This document shows positions 63,692 through 64,000 of a stretch of DNA of 64,000 nt, piece after piece. The stretch is from assembly GCA_017798145.1 (NCBI GenBank), contig CP059069.1, positions 310,001 to 374,000 of the forward strand, in the 5' to 3' direction. The notes beneath the pieces were generated by a model, which was given only the letters and a program-made list of their open reading frames with translations, made no database searches and was not told the DNA's origin. Every line of letters starts with the position of its first letter. Position 1 is the first letter of the stretch. The position numbers and the translations under genes were made by a program. This stretch comes from Akkermansiaceae bacterium. Its GTDB lineage: Bacteria > Verrucomicrobiota > Verrucomicrobiia > Verrucomicrobiales > Akkermansiaceae.

Positions 63692-64000
63692 ATGGAAAAA
63701 CCCGATTGGAACCCCGACAACAAGAAGCTCCGTGAATTCGGCTGGTTCAGCCTCGCCGGTTTCGGACTGATGGGCCTTGTGTTCGGATGGCGGTTCGGTT
63801 GGATCAAGGACGGCGATTGGCTCTTCCCTGGGATTTTCTGGGGCATGGGGCTTCTCTCGGCGATTCTGGCACTGGTTGCGCCGCTCCTGCTGAAGCCGAC
63901 ATACTGGCTCATGACGGCGCTTTCCGCCATCCTCGGGCCAATCGTTGCCACGCTTGTCCTGGGAATCCTGTTTTCCCTCGTTTTCCTGCCAATCGGAGTG
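63692..64000 (+). CDS. SxtJ-like membrane protein (partial, runs off the window)
   Basis: The first 103 codons are in the window; no stop is reached. The start MEKPDWNPDNKKLREFGWFS is followed by two or three hydrophobic helices (LAGFGLMGLVFGW; FWGMGLLSAILALVAP; ILGPIVATLVLGILFSLVF). The lead KKLREFGW and LLKPTYWLMTALS match SxtJ-type proteins, which usually lie right behind carbamoyltransferase genes, as here (36 bases). Its biochemical role is unknown. Confidence 0.75.
   Translation, partial: MEKPDWNPDNKKLREFGWFSLAGFGLMGLVFGWRFGWIKDGDWLFPGIFWGMGLLSAILALVAPLLLKPTYWLMTALSAILGPIVATLVLGILFSLVFLPIGV

Noticed and set aside
1-64000. CRISPR array
   Set aside because: No series of regularly spaced identical repeats of 25-40 bases was seen; the ldt fragments are too long, too few and irregularly spaced.
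1-64000. tRNA or rRNA genes
   Set aside because: No cloverleaf with a TTCGA-type T-loop and no rRNA-like conserved stretch was noticed in the gaps; a covariance search would be decisive.

Overview
The window is high-GC bacterial DNA that fits Verrucomicrobiota best, probably a Luteolibacter/Haloferula-like member of the Verrucomicrobiaceae. I infer this from gene content, not from a search. The markers are a PEP-CTERM protein ending in PEPSSAALLGIAG and four arginines, formylglycine sulfatases, SASA-type acetylesterases, a DUF1080 protein, a PVC-type dehydrogenase fused to cytochrome c, a XylR-like regulator, a prepilin-like 1184-residue protein of Verru_Chthon cassette A type, and a 2668-residue subtilase with Asp-box repeats. 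No rRNA, tRNA or CRISPR array was seen.

Bases 1-9533 form an accessory island. It opens with the 3' end of an ISL3-family transposase. It then carries four partial copies of the 3' end of one L,D-transpeptidase (YkuD) gene, at about 226-480, 1656-1822, 2922-3111 and 3990-4246. Each copy ends at the same stop codon and three keep a similar tail after it. Between the copies lie a PEP-CTERM gene, a frameshifted remnant of a REP-associated tyrosine transposase, an AbiEii-type toxin with its partner, a palindromic MITE-like element and a PIN/Phd toxin-antitoxin pair. GGGGTCAG-type (REP-like) termini follow copies 1, 3 and 4 and the transposase remnant. The island continues with a double-GAF histidine kinase and a receiver-only regulator (4437-7282), which converge on two co-directional genes that I do not recognise (7243-9532).

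From 9808 to 22037 the genes are mostly housekeeping or general metabolism: mfd (with an in-frame insert derived from repeat DNA), an N-formylglutamate amidohydrolase-family protein, an Old Yellow Enzyme and an FMN reductase, a DEAD-box helicase between two secreted sulfatases, and an ECF sigma/RskA-like anti-sigma pair with a fasciclin gene just upstream.

From 22294 to 31203 lies a carbohydrate-ester catabolic locus: a double-length SASA esterase with a degenerate second half, an SGNH hydrolase, a second SASA esterase, a DUF1080 protein, a PVC dehydrogenase-cytochrome c and a convergent XylR-type regulator. Together with the two sulfatases this suggests removal of acetyl and sulfate groups from complex glycans, followed by oxidation or hydrolysis of the sugars.

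From 31417 to 45382 are peptidases (bleomycin hydrolase-like C1 and M24), the prepilin-like protein with a small secreted partner, thioredoxin reductase, pdxH, a large lipoprotein, trmO and purH. A long leftward gene string (53204 to 45412) carries a PAS histidine kinase, an NtrC-type regulator, a GT-C membrane protein, xseB, dxs, a BrnT/BrnA pair and a VanZ-like protein. The right end has the giant secreted subtilase, a NodU/CmcH-type carbamoyltransferase and the start of an SxtJ-like membrane protein that runs off the window.
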